Shown piece by piece: positions 5,427 through 12,771 of a stretch of DNA of 14,949 nucleotides. The translations under genes were made by a program, and so were the position numbers. Below the pieces are notes generated by a model. It saw only the letters and a list, made by a program, of their open reading frames with translations. It was not told the DNA's origin and searched no databases. The stretch is from Bacteroidaceae bacterium (lineage in GTDB: Bacteria; Bacteroidota; Bacteroidia; Bacteroidales; Bacteroidaceae). The DNA lies in contig CAAHEN010000229.1 of assembly GCA_900772575.1 (NCBI GenBank), positions 1-14,949 of the forward strand. The letters are read 5' to 3'. The number at the start of each line of letters is the position of its first letter. Position 1 is the first letter of the stretch.

Positions 5427-7097
5427 ATGGATAACTGGTTTCTCAACACGTTACTAAGTCCCTCGGCCATTCAGGCCGTCATCGTCATCAGCCTCATCTG
5501 TGCCCTCGGCCTGGCTCTGGGCAAGGTCAGGGTGCGCGGCGTCAGCCTCGGCGTCACCTACGTCTTCTTCGTGGGCATCCTTGCCGGCGCCTTGGGACTT
5601 AACATCGACCCGCAGATGCTGAGCTACGCCGAGAGCTTTGGCTTGGTGCTCTTCGTCTATATCCTTGGCCTGCAGGTGGGGCCGGGCTTCATGAGCGCCT
5701 TCAAGCAGGGTGGCACCGAACTTAACATACTGGGCCTTGGTGTCATCGTCCTCGGCACGCTCATCGCCCTCGTCGTCGTGGCCATCGGGTGGGTGCCGCT
5801 GCCCGACATGATGGGCGTGCTCTGTGGTTCGACCACCAATACCCCCGCCCTCGGTGCCGCCCAGCAGACCTTCAAGCAGTTTGGCGACGCCGCCGCCAGT
5901 TCGACCGCCGCGCTGGGCTGCGCCGTGACCTACCCGCTCGGTATGGTCGGCGTGATTCTCGCCTTCCTGATCATGCGCAGCTGGCTCGTCCACCGCGAGC
6001 ACTCCACCGAGAGCGACGGTTCTGAGGACCAGGCCTACATCGCCTCGTTCCTCGTCTGCAACCCCGCCATCTTCCACCAGCGCCTGGCCGACATCGCCCA
6101 CCTCAGCGAGGGGCACCAGTTTGTCGTCTCACGCCTGTGGCGCGACGGCAAGGTTATCCTCCCCAAGGCCGACACGCTGCTCGAGCAGAACGACCGCATC
6201 CTCGTCATCACCCGCCGCAAGTATGTGCAGCAGATCACCATCTTCTTCGGCCGCCGCGACGAGACAGACTGGAACAAGAAGAACATCGACTGGAACGCCA
6301 TCGATGCCAAACTCGTGTCGCAGCGCATACTCATCACCCGCTCCGAGATCAACGGCCGCCACCTCGGCGCCCTCCAGCTCCGCAACCGCTATGGCGTCAA
6401 CGTCAGCCGTGTGCAGCGCGCCGGTATCCAGCTCGTCGCCACCCCCGACCTGACCCTGCGCATCGGCGACCGCATCACCGTCATCGGCGAGGCAGAGAGC
6501 ATACGCCGCGTGGCCGAGGAGCTCGGCAATGCGGTCAAGCACCTCGACGAGCCCAACATGGTGACCATCTTCATCGGCATTGTGCTGGGCCTGCTGCTCG
6601 GTTGCCTGCCCGTCGGCATCGGCCTCAACACGCCCATCCGCCTCGGACTGGCCGGCGGCCCCATCATCATGGGCATCCTCATCGGTGCCTTCGGCCCCCG
6701 CTTCCACATGGTGGCCTACACGACGACGAGCGCCAACCTCATGCTGCGCTCACTCGGCCTGTCGATGTATCTGGCTTGTCTGGGCCTCGACGCCGGGCGC
6801 GACTTCCTGGCCACCGTCATGCAGCCAGCGGCGCTGGCATGGATCGGGTGGAGCCTTGTCATCACCATACTGCCCGTGGCCATCATGGCCATCGTGGCCG
6901 TCAAATGGCGCGACCGCAGTTTCACCACAGCCGCCGGCATGCTCTGCGGCGCCATGGCCAACCCCATCGCGCTCGACTATGTCAACGACACCAATCCCGG
7001 CAACAAGGCCTCCGTGGCCTATGCCACCGTCTACCCGCTGGCCATGTTCGTGCGCGTCATCGTCGCCCAGGTCATTGTCATGGTCTGGAGAGGGTGA
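5427..7097 (+). CDS. AspT/YidE/YbjL-family transporter with two RCK_C domains
   Basis: The 556-residue inner-membrane protein has the layout of the aspartate:alanine exchanger (AAEx) family. An N-terminal membrane domain (about 1-190) is followed by two cytosolic TrkA_C/RCK_C domains (about 205-290 and 300-380) and a C-terminal membrane domain (about 385-556). Each membrane half carries a family signature: GSTTNTPALGAAQQ in the first and GAMANPIALDYVND near the end. The RCK_C parts include SRLWRDGKVILP and DRITVIGEAESIRRV. The length matches YidE-like proteins (about 550 residues). The ATG at 5427 is chosen because it gives the usual MDNWFLNTLLSPS N-terminus; the frame stays open further upstream, but that part would cover the promoter. 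The substrate cannot be read from sequence: characterised AspT exchanges aspartate for alanine, and others carry succinate. It is followed 85 bp later by a MATE gene with its own promoter box. Confidence 0.92.
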   Translation: MDNWFLNTLLSPSAIQAVIVISLICALGLALGKVRVRGVSLGVTYVFFVGILAGALGLNIDPQMLSYAESFGLVLFVYILGLQVGPGFMSAFKQGGTELNILGLGVIVLGTLIALVVVAIGWVPLPDMMGVLCGSTTNTPALGAAQQTFKQFGDAAASSTAALGCAVTYPLGMVGVILAFLIMRSWLVHREHSTESDGSEDQAYIASFLVCNPAIFHQRLADIAHLSEGHQFVVSRLWRDGKVILPKADTLLEQNDRILVITRRKYVQQITIFFGRRDETDWNKKNIDWNAIDAKLVSQRILITRSEINGRHLGALQLRNRYGVNVSRVQRAGIQLVATPDLTLRIGDRITVIGEAESIRRVAEELGNAVKHLDEPNMVTIFIGIVLGLLLGCLPVGIGLNTPIRLGLAGGPIIMGILIGAFGPRFHMVAYTTTSANLMLRSLGLSMYLACLGLDAGRDFLATVMQPAALAWIGWSLVITILPVAIMAIVAVKWRDRSFTTAAGMLCGAMANPIALDYVNDTNPGNKASVAYATVYPLAMFVRVIVAQVIVMVWRG

Positions 7098-7116
7098 GGC
7101 GCCCCCGGCGTGACAG

Positions 7117-7133
7117 GGCGACAGGGCGTCGCC
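7117..7133. repeat. Short inverted repeat between transporter and MATE genes
   Basis: GGCGAC (7117-7122) and GTCGCC (7128-7133) form a perfect 6-bp stem with a 5-nt loop, overlapping a tandem GACAGGGC repeat (7112-7127). No T-run follows. It is just upstream of the MATE -7 box, so it could be an operator or a weak terminator. Confidence 0.3.
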
Positions 7134-7150
7134 GTCTCCGGAAAAATCCG

Positions 7151-7158
7151 TAACTTTG
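7151..7158 (+). promoter_or_regulatory. Predicted -7 box of the MATE transporter gene
   Basis: TAACTTTG followed by CAGCCCA fits TAnnTTTG, 24 bp before the ATG at 7183. No TTG is seen at the expected -33 spacing in the GC-rich sequence upstream. Confidence 0.55.
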
Positions 7159-7182
7159 CAGCCCAAAAACCGAACGACACAC

Positions 7183-8547
7183 ATGGCTGGAACAAAGGAA
7201 CTGACTGCGGGGCGCCCGCTGCCGCTCATCTTGAAATTCGCGCTGCCACTGCTTCTGGGCAACGTCCTGCAACAGACCTACTCACTCGTCGACGCCGCCA
7301 TCGTGGGGCGCACGCTGGGCATCAACGCCCTCGCCGCCGTCGGGGCAAGCACGTCCGTCGTCTTCCTGATCCTCGGCTTCTGCAACGGCTGTTGCAGTGG
7401 CTTCGGCATTCCCATCGCCCAGAAATTCGGGGCGCGCGACTACTCCACCATGCGACGCTACGTCCACACATCGATCCGCCTGGCCGCTGTGATGTCAGTC
7501 GTCATCGCCACCGTCACAGCGCTGCTCTGTGCCTTCATCCTGCGCTGCATGAGTACCCCCGCGAACATCTTCGAAGGGGCCTACGCCTATCTTCTCGTCA
7601 CCTTCCTCGGCATACCGGCCACCTTCTTCTACAATCTCCTCTCCTGCATCATCCGCGCCTTGGGCGACAGCAAGACACCGTTCTGGTTCCTGCTCTTCGC
7701 CGCCGTGCTCAACGTGGCGCTCGACTTCTTCTGCATCCTCGTGCTCGGCTGGGGCGTCGCCGGCGCCGCCATTGCCACCGTCGTGGCGCAAGGCGTCAGT
7801 GCCGTGCTCTGCTACGTCTTCATGATGCGCCGCTTTGAGATACTGAAGTCTACCTCCGAGGAACGCGCCTTCAACGGCCGCGTCGCCCGCACACTGCTCG
7901 GCGTGGGCGTACCGATGGGCCTGCAGTTCAGCATCACCGCCATCGGCAGCATCATGCTCCAGAGCTCAAACAACGCCCTCGGCACGGCCTGCGTGGCAGC
8001 CTTCACCGCCGCCATGCGCATCAAGATGTTCTTCCTCACGCTCCTCGATAGCCTCGGCATGGCCATGGCTACCTATGCCGGGCAGAACTACGGCGCCGGA
8101 AAGCCGCGTCGCGTCTGGGAGGGCGTCAAGGCCGCCTCGCTCATCATGGTCAGCTACTGCGCCGGCGTCGCCGCGCTGCTCTGGGCCTTCTCCGAGCCCT
8201 TCGCCATGCTCTTCGTCGACTCCTCGGAGACGGAAATCCTCAAAGACACCGCCCTCTTCCTCCATGTGGCCGGCACGTTCCTCTGGGTCGTCGGCCTGCT
8301 CTGCATCCTGCGCTACACGATACAGGGCGTCGGGTTCACCATGCTGGCCATGCTCTCCGGCGTGGCCGAGATGATAGCCCGCATCCTCGTCAGCGTCATC
8401 GCCGTGCCCCGCTGGGGCTATATCGCCGTCTGCTTCGGCGACTCCACGGCTTGGTTCTTCGCCGACGCCTTTCTTGTCGTGGCCTTCATCTACGTCTATC
8501 GCCGGATGATGCGGCACGTCGGTGCCGGTGCCACCCCGTCCGCCTGA
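7183..8547 (+). CDS. MATE-family multidrug/toxin exporter
   Basis: The 454-residue inner-membrane protein has the length and repeated two-domain layout of MATE cation-coupled exporters, with about 12 hydrophobic helices. The N-terminus, LILKFALPLLLGNVLQQTYS followed by DAAIVGRTLGINALAAVGAS, is the classic start of the first MatE domain. The second begins with LGVGVPMGLQFSITAIGS (about 240-257) and continues with NNALGTACVAAFTAAMRI and YAGQNYGAGKPRRV. Members export drugs, dyes or metabolites in exchange for Na+ or H+; the substrate and coupling ion cannot be told here. The ATG at 7183 gives MAGTKELTAGRPLPLI; an earlier TTG in frame falls inside the promoter box and is rejected. No regulator gene adjoins it. 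The gene has its own promoter box, so it is probably a single-gene unit after the AspT-like transporter. Confidence 0.94.
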   Translation: MAGTKELTAGRPLPLILKFALPLLLGNVLQQTYSLVDAAIVGRTLGINALAAVGASTSVVFLILGFCNGCCSGFGIPIAQKFGARDYSTMRRYVHTSIRLAAVMSVVIATVTALLCAFILRCMSTPANIFEGAYAYLLVTFLGIPATFFYNLLSCIIRALGDSKTPFWFLLFAAVLNVALDFFCILVLGWGVAGAAIATVVAQGVSAVLCYVFMMRRFEILKSTSEERAFNGRVARTLLGVGVPMGLQFSITAIGSIMLQSSNNALGTACVAAFTAAMRIKMFFLTLLDSLGMAMATYAGQNYGAGKPRRVWEGVKAASLIMVSYCAGVAALLWAFSEPFAMLFVDSSETEILKDTALFLHVAGTFLWVVGLLCILRYTIQGVGFTMLAMLSGVAEMIARILVSVIAVPRWGYIAVCFGDSTAWFFADAFLVVAFIYVYRRMMRHVGAGATPSA

Positions 8548-8581
8548 GCCGCGCTTGCCAGCCCCTTATGGTGCGCAAGGC

Positions 8582-8612
8582 TTGGCCGGTCAGCGGGATA
8601 TTCGTATCTTTG
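8582..8612 (+). promoter_or_regulatory. Promoter of the sialidase gene
   Basis: TTG at 8582-8584 and TATCTTTG at 8605-8612 are 20 bp apart, the same geometry as the promoter at 3373-3403. It lies 32 bp before the ATG at 8645. With that one it is the best match in the window to the full two-box Bacteroidetes consensus. Confidence 0.72.
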
Positions 8613-8644
8613 TCCCTCTGAACATCAAAACCCATTATACAGCA

Positions 8645-9838
8645 ATGAAGCGACTCTCCCTCCTCTTGGCCGCCCTCGTCGGGTTCATGGCCACCACGGC
8701 ACAGACCGTCCTCTTCCACACCGGCGACTCCACTGGCTATCCCTATCGCATACCGGCCATCGCCGCAGCCCGGAACGGCGACCTCATCGCCCTGACCGAC
8801 CTGCGTCCCTGCGGTGGCGACATCGGCAATGGCCGTGTTGACATTCTCTGTCGCACGAGCAGTGACAACGGCCAGACGTGGGGACCGGCGCACACCGTTC
8901 TGGCCGGTACCGGCACCGGGCACGACGCCGGGTTCGGCGACGCCTGCCTCGTGGCCGACCGCGACCGCAACGAGTTGCTCCTGGTCTGCGCCTCGGGCGA
9001 CGTCACCTATTGGAAATCGACCGTCGACCATCCCGGTCGCATTGTCACCCTCCGCGCCCGCTACAGTAAGCGCGCCGGCTGGGTCTGGGACAAGCAGCCG
9101 CGTGACCTGACCGACACTTTCTACAAGACACTCTTCGGCGGCCGCATCCGGGCCATGTTCGTCGGTTCGGGCCGCATCTGCCAGAGCCGGCAGGTCAAGA
9201 CCGGCCGCTACTACCGCCTCTATGCCGCCCTCTGCACGCATCAGGGCAACTACGTTGTCTACTCCGACGACTTCGGCGACACATGGGCCGTGCTGGGCAG
9301 CGCTGTCGTGTCGTGCGCACCGTCGGGCGATGAACCGAAATGCGAGGAACTCCCCGACGGCAGCGTGCTCCTGAGCTCGCGCAAGCAGGCCGGGCGCTAC
9401 TTCAATATCTTCCGCTACACCAATGTCGGGAAAGCCCAGGGCGTATGGGGCGCCGCCGTCGACAGCCGCACCGTCACGGGAGGCATCGCCAACCAGAGCA
9501 CGCCCTGCAACGGCGAGATCCTGATCACCGATGCCCGCCGCGCCGATGGCACCAAGACCGTCGTGGCCCTGCAGAGCATGCCCGCCGGTCCGGCGCGCGC
9601 CAATGTCAGCATCTACTGGAAGGAACTGGCCACGCCGGCAGACTATGCCACGCCGCGGGCTTTTGCCGCCAACTGGCAGGGCGTCTACCGCGTCAGTGAC
9701 CGCGGCTCGGCCTACTCCACCATGGTCGTCCAGTCTGACGGCCGCATCGCTTTCTTCTACGAGGAGGAGCCGGAGTGGTACCAGATGCTCTACCGTGCCA
9801 TCGACTTGGCCACCATCACCGGCGGCAAGTTGCACTAG
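8645..9838 (+). CDS. Secreted GH33 exo-alpha-sialidase (neuraminidase)
   Basis: The 397-residue protein is a glycoside hydrolase family 33 sialidase that releases terminal sialic acid from glycoproteins and glycolipids. MKRLSLLLAALVGFMATTAQ is a signal peptide with cleavage probably at TTA-Q, which fixes the start at the ATG at 8645. The YRIP motif at 34-37 gives the first arginine of the triad (Arg35). TDLRP at 51-55 is the expected acid/base aspartate region. Two Asp-boxes are visible, SSDNGQTW (72-79) and SDDFGDTW (207-214). CEELPDGSVLLSSR (233-246) supplies the Glu that partners the nucleophile and a second arginine. SAYSTMVVQSDGRIAFFYEE near the end should hold the nucleophilic tyrosine. 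At about 380 mature residues this is a single catalytic propeller without an extra carbohydrate-binding domain. It has its own promoter and no sialic-acid catabolic genes beside it. With the fucosidase in this window it points to host-glycan use. Confidence 0.94.
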   Translation: MKRLSLLLAALVGFMATTAQTVLFHTGDSTGYPYRIPAIAAARNGDLIALTDLRPCGGDIGNGRVDILCRTSSDNGQTWGPAHTVLAGTGTGHDAGFGDACLVADRDRNELLLVCASGDVTYWKSTVDHPGRIVTLRARYSKRAGWVWDKQPRDLTDTFYKTLFGGRIRAMFVGSGRICQSRQVKTGRYYRLYAALCTHQGNYVVYSDDFGDTWAVLGSAVVSCAPSGDEPKCEELPDGSVLLSSRKQAGRYFNIFRYTNVGKAQGVWGAAVDSRTVTGGIANQSTPCNGEILITDARRADGTKTVVALQSMPAGPARANVSIYWKELATPADYATPRAFAANWQGVYRVSDRGSAYSTMVVQSDGRIAFFYEEEPEWYQMLYRAIDLATITGGKLH

Positions 9839-9851
9839 TGGCTTCAAGGCT

Positions 9852-9883
9852 GCGGCGGTGCTAGGCCGCCCGCCCGGCGGGGC
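9852..9883. repeat. GC-rich inverted repeats after the sialidase
   Basis: GCGGCGG (9852-9858) can pair with CCGCCCGC (9866-9873; one bulge), or GCCC (9872-9875) with GGGC (9880-9883). They lie 13-45 bp after the sialidase stop codon, but no T-run follows, so a terminator role is only possible. Confidence 0.3.
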
Positions 9884-9961
9884 ATGGCGGCGAAAGCGTG
9901 CCGTGGCGCCTTAATGCCTAAAAAACAGCTGTCCCGCAAGGGCGCTCTGAAATAAAAATAG

Positions 9962-9969
9962 TAATTTTG
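9962..9969 (+). promoter_or_regulatory. Predicted -7 box of the FKBP operon
   Basis: TAATTTTG followed by CA fits TAnnTTTG and lies in a locally A/T-rich patch. No TTG is found at the -33 position. The leader to the ATG at 10045 would be about 70 bases and begins in a perfect 10-bp stem. Confidence 0.6.
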
Positions 9970-9971
9970 CA

Positions 9972-10013
9972 CGCGGCAGGCTGACGCCTCAAGGGGCGCC
10001 CGTGCCTGCCGCG
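9972..10013 (+). repeat. Perfect 10-bp 5'-leader hairpin of the FKBP operon
   Basis: CGCGGCAGGC (9972-9981) and GCCTGCCGCG (10004-10013) are exact inverted copies across a 22-nt loop. The stem starts three bases after the -7 box ends, in the same register as the hairpin at 3406. It would sit at the very 5' end of the mRNA, where it could protect the transcript or set translation. Confidence 0.65.
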
Positions 10014-10044
10014 AACTTAAACATAAAATCCACCGATACACATC

Positions 10045-10629
10045 ATGGACAAACTCAGCTACGCACTCGGCATGGTCATCGGCCATAACCTCAAGGGCAT
10101 GAATGTCAACAACCTCAACTGCACAGACTTCGCGCAGGCCGTCGCCGACATTCTCGAAGGCCGTACCGCAGCCATCGACGACGCCGAGGCGCAACAGACC
10201 GTCAATGCCTACCTGCAGCAGCAACAGGCCGAACAGGGCAAGGCCGTCCGCGAGGCCGGCGAGCGCTTCCTGGCCGAGAACGCCAAGAAAGAAGGCGTCA
10301 ACGTGCTGCCCAGCGGACTGCAATATACCGTGCTGCGCGAAGGCACGGGCCGCAAGCCCAAGGCCACCGACCGCGTGAAGTGCCACTACGAGGGCACCCT
10401 CACCGACGGCACCGTCTTCGACTCCTCCTACCGTCGCGGCGAGCCCGCCACCTTTCCGCTCAACGGCGTCATCGCCGGCTGGACAGAGGGCGTGCAGCTC
10501 ATGGGCGAAGGCGCCAAGTACCGCTTCTTCATCCCCTACAACCTGGCCTATGGCGAGCGCGGCGCCGGACAGAGCATTCCGCCCTACGCCGCCCTCGTCT
10601 TCGACGTTGAACTGCTCAACGTGCTCTGA
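10045..10629 (+). CDS. FKBP-type peptidyl-prolyl cis-trans isomerase, cytoplasmic
   Basis: This 194-residue protein has a helical FKBP_N dimerisation-type region (about 1-95) and a C-terminal FKBP_C domain (about 100-194), the Mip/FkpA layout. It should speed cis-trans isomerisation of X-Pro bonds and may act as a chaperone. It starts MDKLSYALGMVIGHNLKG with no signal peptide, so it is predicted cytoplasmic. The canonical pocket residues are all visible: Tyr115 (YEGTLTDG), Phe125-Asp126 (TVFDSS), Trp146 (AGWTEG) and Tyr169 (LAYGERG), followed by SIPPYAALVFDVELL. An active enzyme is therefore likely. It is the first gene of a three-FKBP run: the next gene begins 33 bp after its stop codon. The promoter and a leader hairpin lie upstream. 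Confidence 0.93.
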   Translation: MDKLSYALGMVIGHNLKGMNVNNLNCTDFAQAVADILEGRTAAIDDAEAQQTVNAYLQQQQAEQGKAVREAGERFLAENAKKEGVNVLPSGLQYTVLREGTGRKPKATDRVKCHYEGTLTDGTVFDSSYRRGEPATFPLNGVIAGWTEGVQLMGEGAKYRFFIPYNLAYGERGAGQSIPPYAALVFDVELLNVL

Positions 10630-10662
10630 CCCCCGCGCAATATCCCAAGTCACAAAACCTCA

Positions 10663-11601
10663 ATGCATACAATGAACAAGATTTTCATGGTGGCCGCTGC
10701 GGCCGCCGCACTGCTGCTGTCGGCCTGCGACGGCGGCACGCCGAAACCGTCGCTCAAGACGGACGCCGACACCCTCAGTTACGAACTCGGTATGGCCAAC
10801 GCCCCCTCCGAGGCCGACCTGAAGCAGTACCTCTCTGACCCCCGCACGGGGAGCGATTCGACCTACGTCGAAGAGTTCATGAAAGGCCTCAAGGACGGTC
10901 TGAAGGCCGGCGACGACAAGAAGCAGGCCGCCTATATGGCCGGTCTGCAGGTCGGCGCTAACATGCGCGGCAGCATGACCCAGATCGAGAAGATGGTCTT
11001 CGCCGACGACTCCACCCGCCACCTCTCCACGAAGAACTTTGTGGCCGGTTTCGAGGCAGGCTACAAGGGACAGAAGACAGCCCTGAAGATCAATGGCAAG
11101 CTCATCGACCGCCAGGGCGCTGCCCAGGACCTCAATGAGCGTATCCGCAAGATGTCCGCCAAAGCCCTTGAGGGCCAGTACAAGAACGAGAAGAAGGCTG
11201 CCGACGCTTTCATCGCCGCCAAGGCCAAGGAGGCCGGCGTGCAGAAACTCGCCGGAGGCACGCTCTACAAGGTCATCACGCCGGGTAACGGCGCCAAGCC
11301 CACAGCCGGCCAGACTGTCAACGTCATCTATGAAGGCAAGCTCACCGACGGCACCGTCTTCGACGCCTCGGCACAGCATCCGGGTCCTGACGGCAAGTCT
11401 ATCCCCATGACCGTCGGCCAGAGCATCCCCGGCTTCGACGCAGCCCTCCAGGCCATGCCCATAGGCTCCACGTGGGAAGTCTACATCCCCTACAGCCAGG
11501 CTTACAACGAGCAGAGCGCAGGCGCCATCAAGCCTTTCTCCGCCCTCACATTCACCATCACCCTCGTCGGTATAGAGGAGACTAACCAAGCAGCCCACTG
11601 A
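10663..11601 (+). CDS. FKBP-type peptidyl-prolyl isomerase, predicted lipoprotein
   Basis: The protein has 312 residues from the ATG at 10663. A second ATG at 10672 gives a 309-residue form (MNKIFMV...) that starts just before the positively charged n-region and may be the real start. The N-terminus ends in a lipobox LLSAC with Cys22, so the mature protein should be lipid-anchored facing the periplasm or cell surface. A long FKBP_N-like helical region (about 40-205), rich in Lys, Ala and Glu, precedes the FKBP_C domain (about 210-312). The domain keeps VIYEGKLTDGTVFDAS with Phe233-Asp234, but the usual pocket Trp is Phe258 (IPGFDAA). The loop normally reading YGERG...IPPY is YNEQSAGAIKPFSAL, and there is a short insertion (QHPGPDGKS) before the first of these. 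Isomerase activity may be altered, with chaperone action still possible. It ends 5 bp before the next gene. Confidence 0.9.
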   Translation: MHTMNKIFMVAAAAAALLLSACDGGTPKPSLKTDADTLSYELGMANAPSEADLKQYLSDPRTGSDSTYVEEFMKGLKDGLKAGDDKKQAAYMAGLQVGANMRGSMTQIEKMVFADDSTRHLSTKNFVAGFEAGYKGQKTALKINGKLIDRQGAAQDLNERIRKMSAKALEGQYKNEKKAADAFIAAKAKEAGVQKLAGGTLYKVITPGNGAKPTAGQTVNVIYEGKLTDGTVFDASAQHPGPDGKSIPMTVGQSIPGFDAALQAMPIGSTWEVYIPYSQAYNEQSAGAIKPFSALTFTITLVGIEETNQAAH

Positions 11602-11606
11602 TAGCC

Positions 11607-12482
11607 ATGAACAGTCGCACTATTCTCACGGTGGCGCTTGCCGCCGCCTGTCTCTCGGCCTCAGCCAAGACGCCTAAGAAGAAACTCAAGAAGCAGCCCG
11701 CTGTCGAGGCCATCAAGCCCGTCGAGGGCAAGACGTTCAGCTATGCCATCGGCGTGGCCCAGAGTCCCTCGCTCAAGAACTACCTCATGCAGCGCGAGGG
11801 TGTCGACAGCACAGACCTGCGCTTTGCCGTGCAGGCCATTCTCGACGCGCCGACGCTCACCGAAGCCCAGATGAAGGAGAAAGAGGCCTACGCCGCCGGC
11901 CTGCGCATCGCCAAGATGAACAAGGATCAGGTGATTCCCTCGCTCAACAAGACGGCCACCGGCAAGACCGATACGACCTATACCGACCTGGCCGCTTTCA
12001 CCAAGGGTCTCGTCGAGGGCCTCAACAACACGGCTGCCCTCACGCCCGACTCCGCCATGAAGGTGGCTGAGCAGCAGATGAACTACTATAAGCAGGAGGT
12101 CAAGCGCGTCAATGCCGACTATCTCACCGCCAATGCCAAGCGCAAGGGCGTCAAGGTGACCGCCAGTGGCCTGCAGTACAGCGTCATCAAGCAAGGCACG
12201 GGCGAGTTGCCCAACGACACGTCGGAAGTTGAGGTGAACTATGAAGGCAAGCTCATCGACGGCACCGTCTTCGACTCGTCGTACCAGCGCAAGCAGTCGG
12301 CCACATTCCGCGCCAACCAGGTCATCAAAGGTTGGGGCGAGGCCCTCAAGCTGATGCCTGTCGGCTCCACCTACGAGCTCGTCATTCCTTACGAGCTGGC
12401 CTACGGCGAGCGTGGCAACCAGGGCATCCCCCCCTATTCCACCCTCATCTTCAAGGTCGAACTGCTCGGCATCAAGAAATAA
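11607..12482 (+). CDS. FKBP-type peptidyl-prolyl isomerase, predicted periplasmic
   Basis: The 291-residue protein starts MNSRTILTVALAAACLSASA, a signal peptide probably cut after SASA, followed by a very basic KTPKKKLKK stretch. The mature protein should be soluble in the periplasm; a lipoprotein via Cys15 is less likely because the context lacks a good lipobox. The FKBP_N-like helical region (about 40-180) leads into FKBP_C (about 185-291). The pocket is canonical: NYEGKLIDGTVFDSSYQ with Phe222-Asp223, Trp243 (IKGWGEA), Tyr266 (LAYGERGNQGIPPY) and a closing IFKVELLGI. It resembles the first FKBP of the run more than the second in this domain. The 5-bp gap to the upstream gene shows tight co-transcription and probable translational coupling. 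A hairpin begins at the stop codon, so this ends the operon. Confidence 0.92.
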   Translation: MNSRTILTVALAAACLSASAKTPKKKLKKQPAVEAIKPVEGKTFSYAIGVAQSPSLKNYLMQREGVDSTDLRFAVQAILDAPTLTEAQMKEKEAYAAGLRIAKMNKDQVIPSLNKTATGKTDTTYTDLAAFTKGLVEGLNNTAALTPDSAMKVAEQQMNYYKQEVKRVNADYLTANAKRKGVKVTASGLQYSVIKQGTGELPNDTSEVEVNYEGKLIDGTVFDSSYQRKQSATFRANQVIKGWGEALKLMPVGSTYELVIPYELAYGERGNQGIPPYSTLIFKVELLGIKK

Positions 12483-12503
12483 ACCGGGCCACGGCCCGTT
12501 TCT
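12481..12503 (+). terminator. Terminator-like hairpin at the end of the FKBP operon
   Basis: AAACCGGGC (12481-12489) pairs with GCCCGTTT (12494-12501) around a CACG loop, with one bulged C. TTTCT lies at the base of the stem. It overlaps the last two bases of the stop codon of the third FKBP gene. Confidence 0.6.
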
Positions 12504-12504
12504 G

Positions 12505-12566
12505 AAAGCCACCGCCAAAGGTACGGCACCGCACACCCTGCGGAGCCGCCCTTCGGCGGTGGCTTT
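12505..12566. terminator. Nested perfect 12-bp hairpin after the FKBP operon
   Basis: AAAGCCACCGCC (12505-12516) and GGCGGTGGCTTT (12555-12566) are exact inverted copies. Inside, CCGCA (12529-12533) pairs with TGCGG (12539-12543). CCGCC (12546-12550) can instead pair with GGCGG (12555-12559) around a CTTC tetraloop, which would break the outer stem. The A and T ends suit a terminator usable in either direction, though the T-run is short. Confidence 0.5.
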
Positions 12567-12771
12567 GTGTCTTGGGTTGGTTGGTGCTTGGACGTATGGA
12601 GCTTGCGCCAAGACCTTGTTATTTTGTGGCCAGTTCTAAAATGCCGGGCCATTGCGCTCTGTCGTTACAGGCTCCCGCGCATCTTTAACTCTGTCCGCCA
12701 ATCGCCAATGCCAATCATAGCGGCGGCGCGGAATGTCCGTCTACAGAAGGGGCGGAATCAAAAGATTTGCT
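12567..12771. other. Non-coding stretch upstream of the argS promoter
   Basis: No supported gene is seen in the 358 bp between the third FKBP and argS. After the terminator hairpins there is a GTCTTGG/CCAAGAC inverted repeat (12569-12575 with 12608-12614) and a TGGCC/GGCCA pair around 12625-12652, both short enough to be chance. Confidence 0.5.

Noticed and set aside
6137..7153. 338-codon + strand frame inside the AspT-like transporter gene
   Set aside because: The translation is dominated by Arg, His and Pro, typical of an out-of-frame reading of GC-rich coding sequence.
8486..9847. 453-codon open frame on the minus strand opposite the sialidase
   Set aside because: It lies opposite a recognised GH33 gene with signal peptide and Asp-boxes. 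The translation has no recognisable domain; long antisense frames are expected in GC-rich genes.
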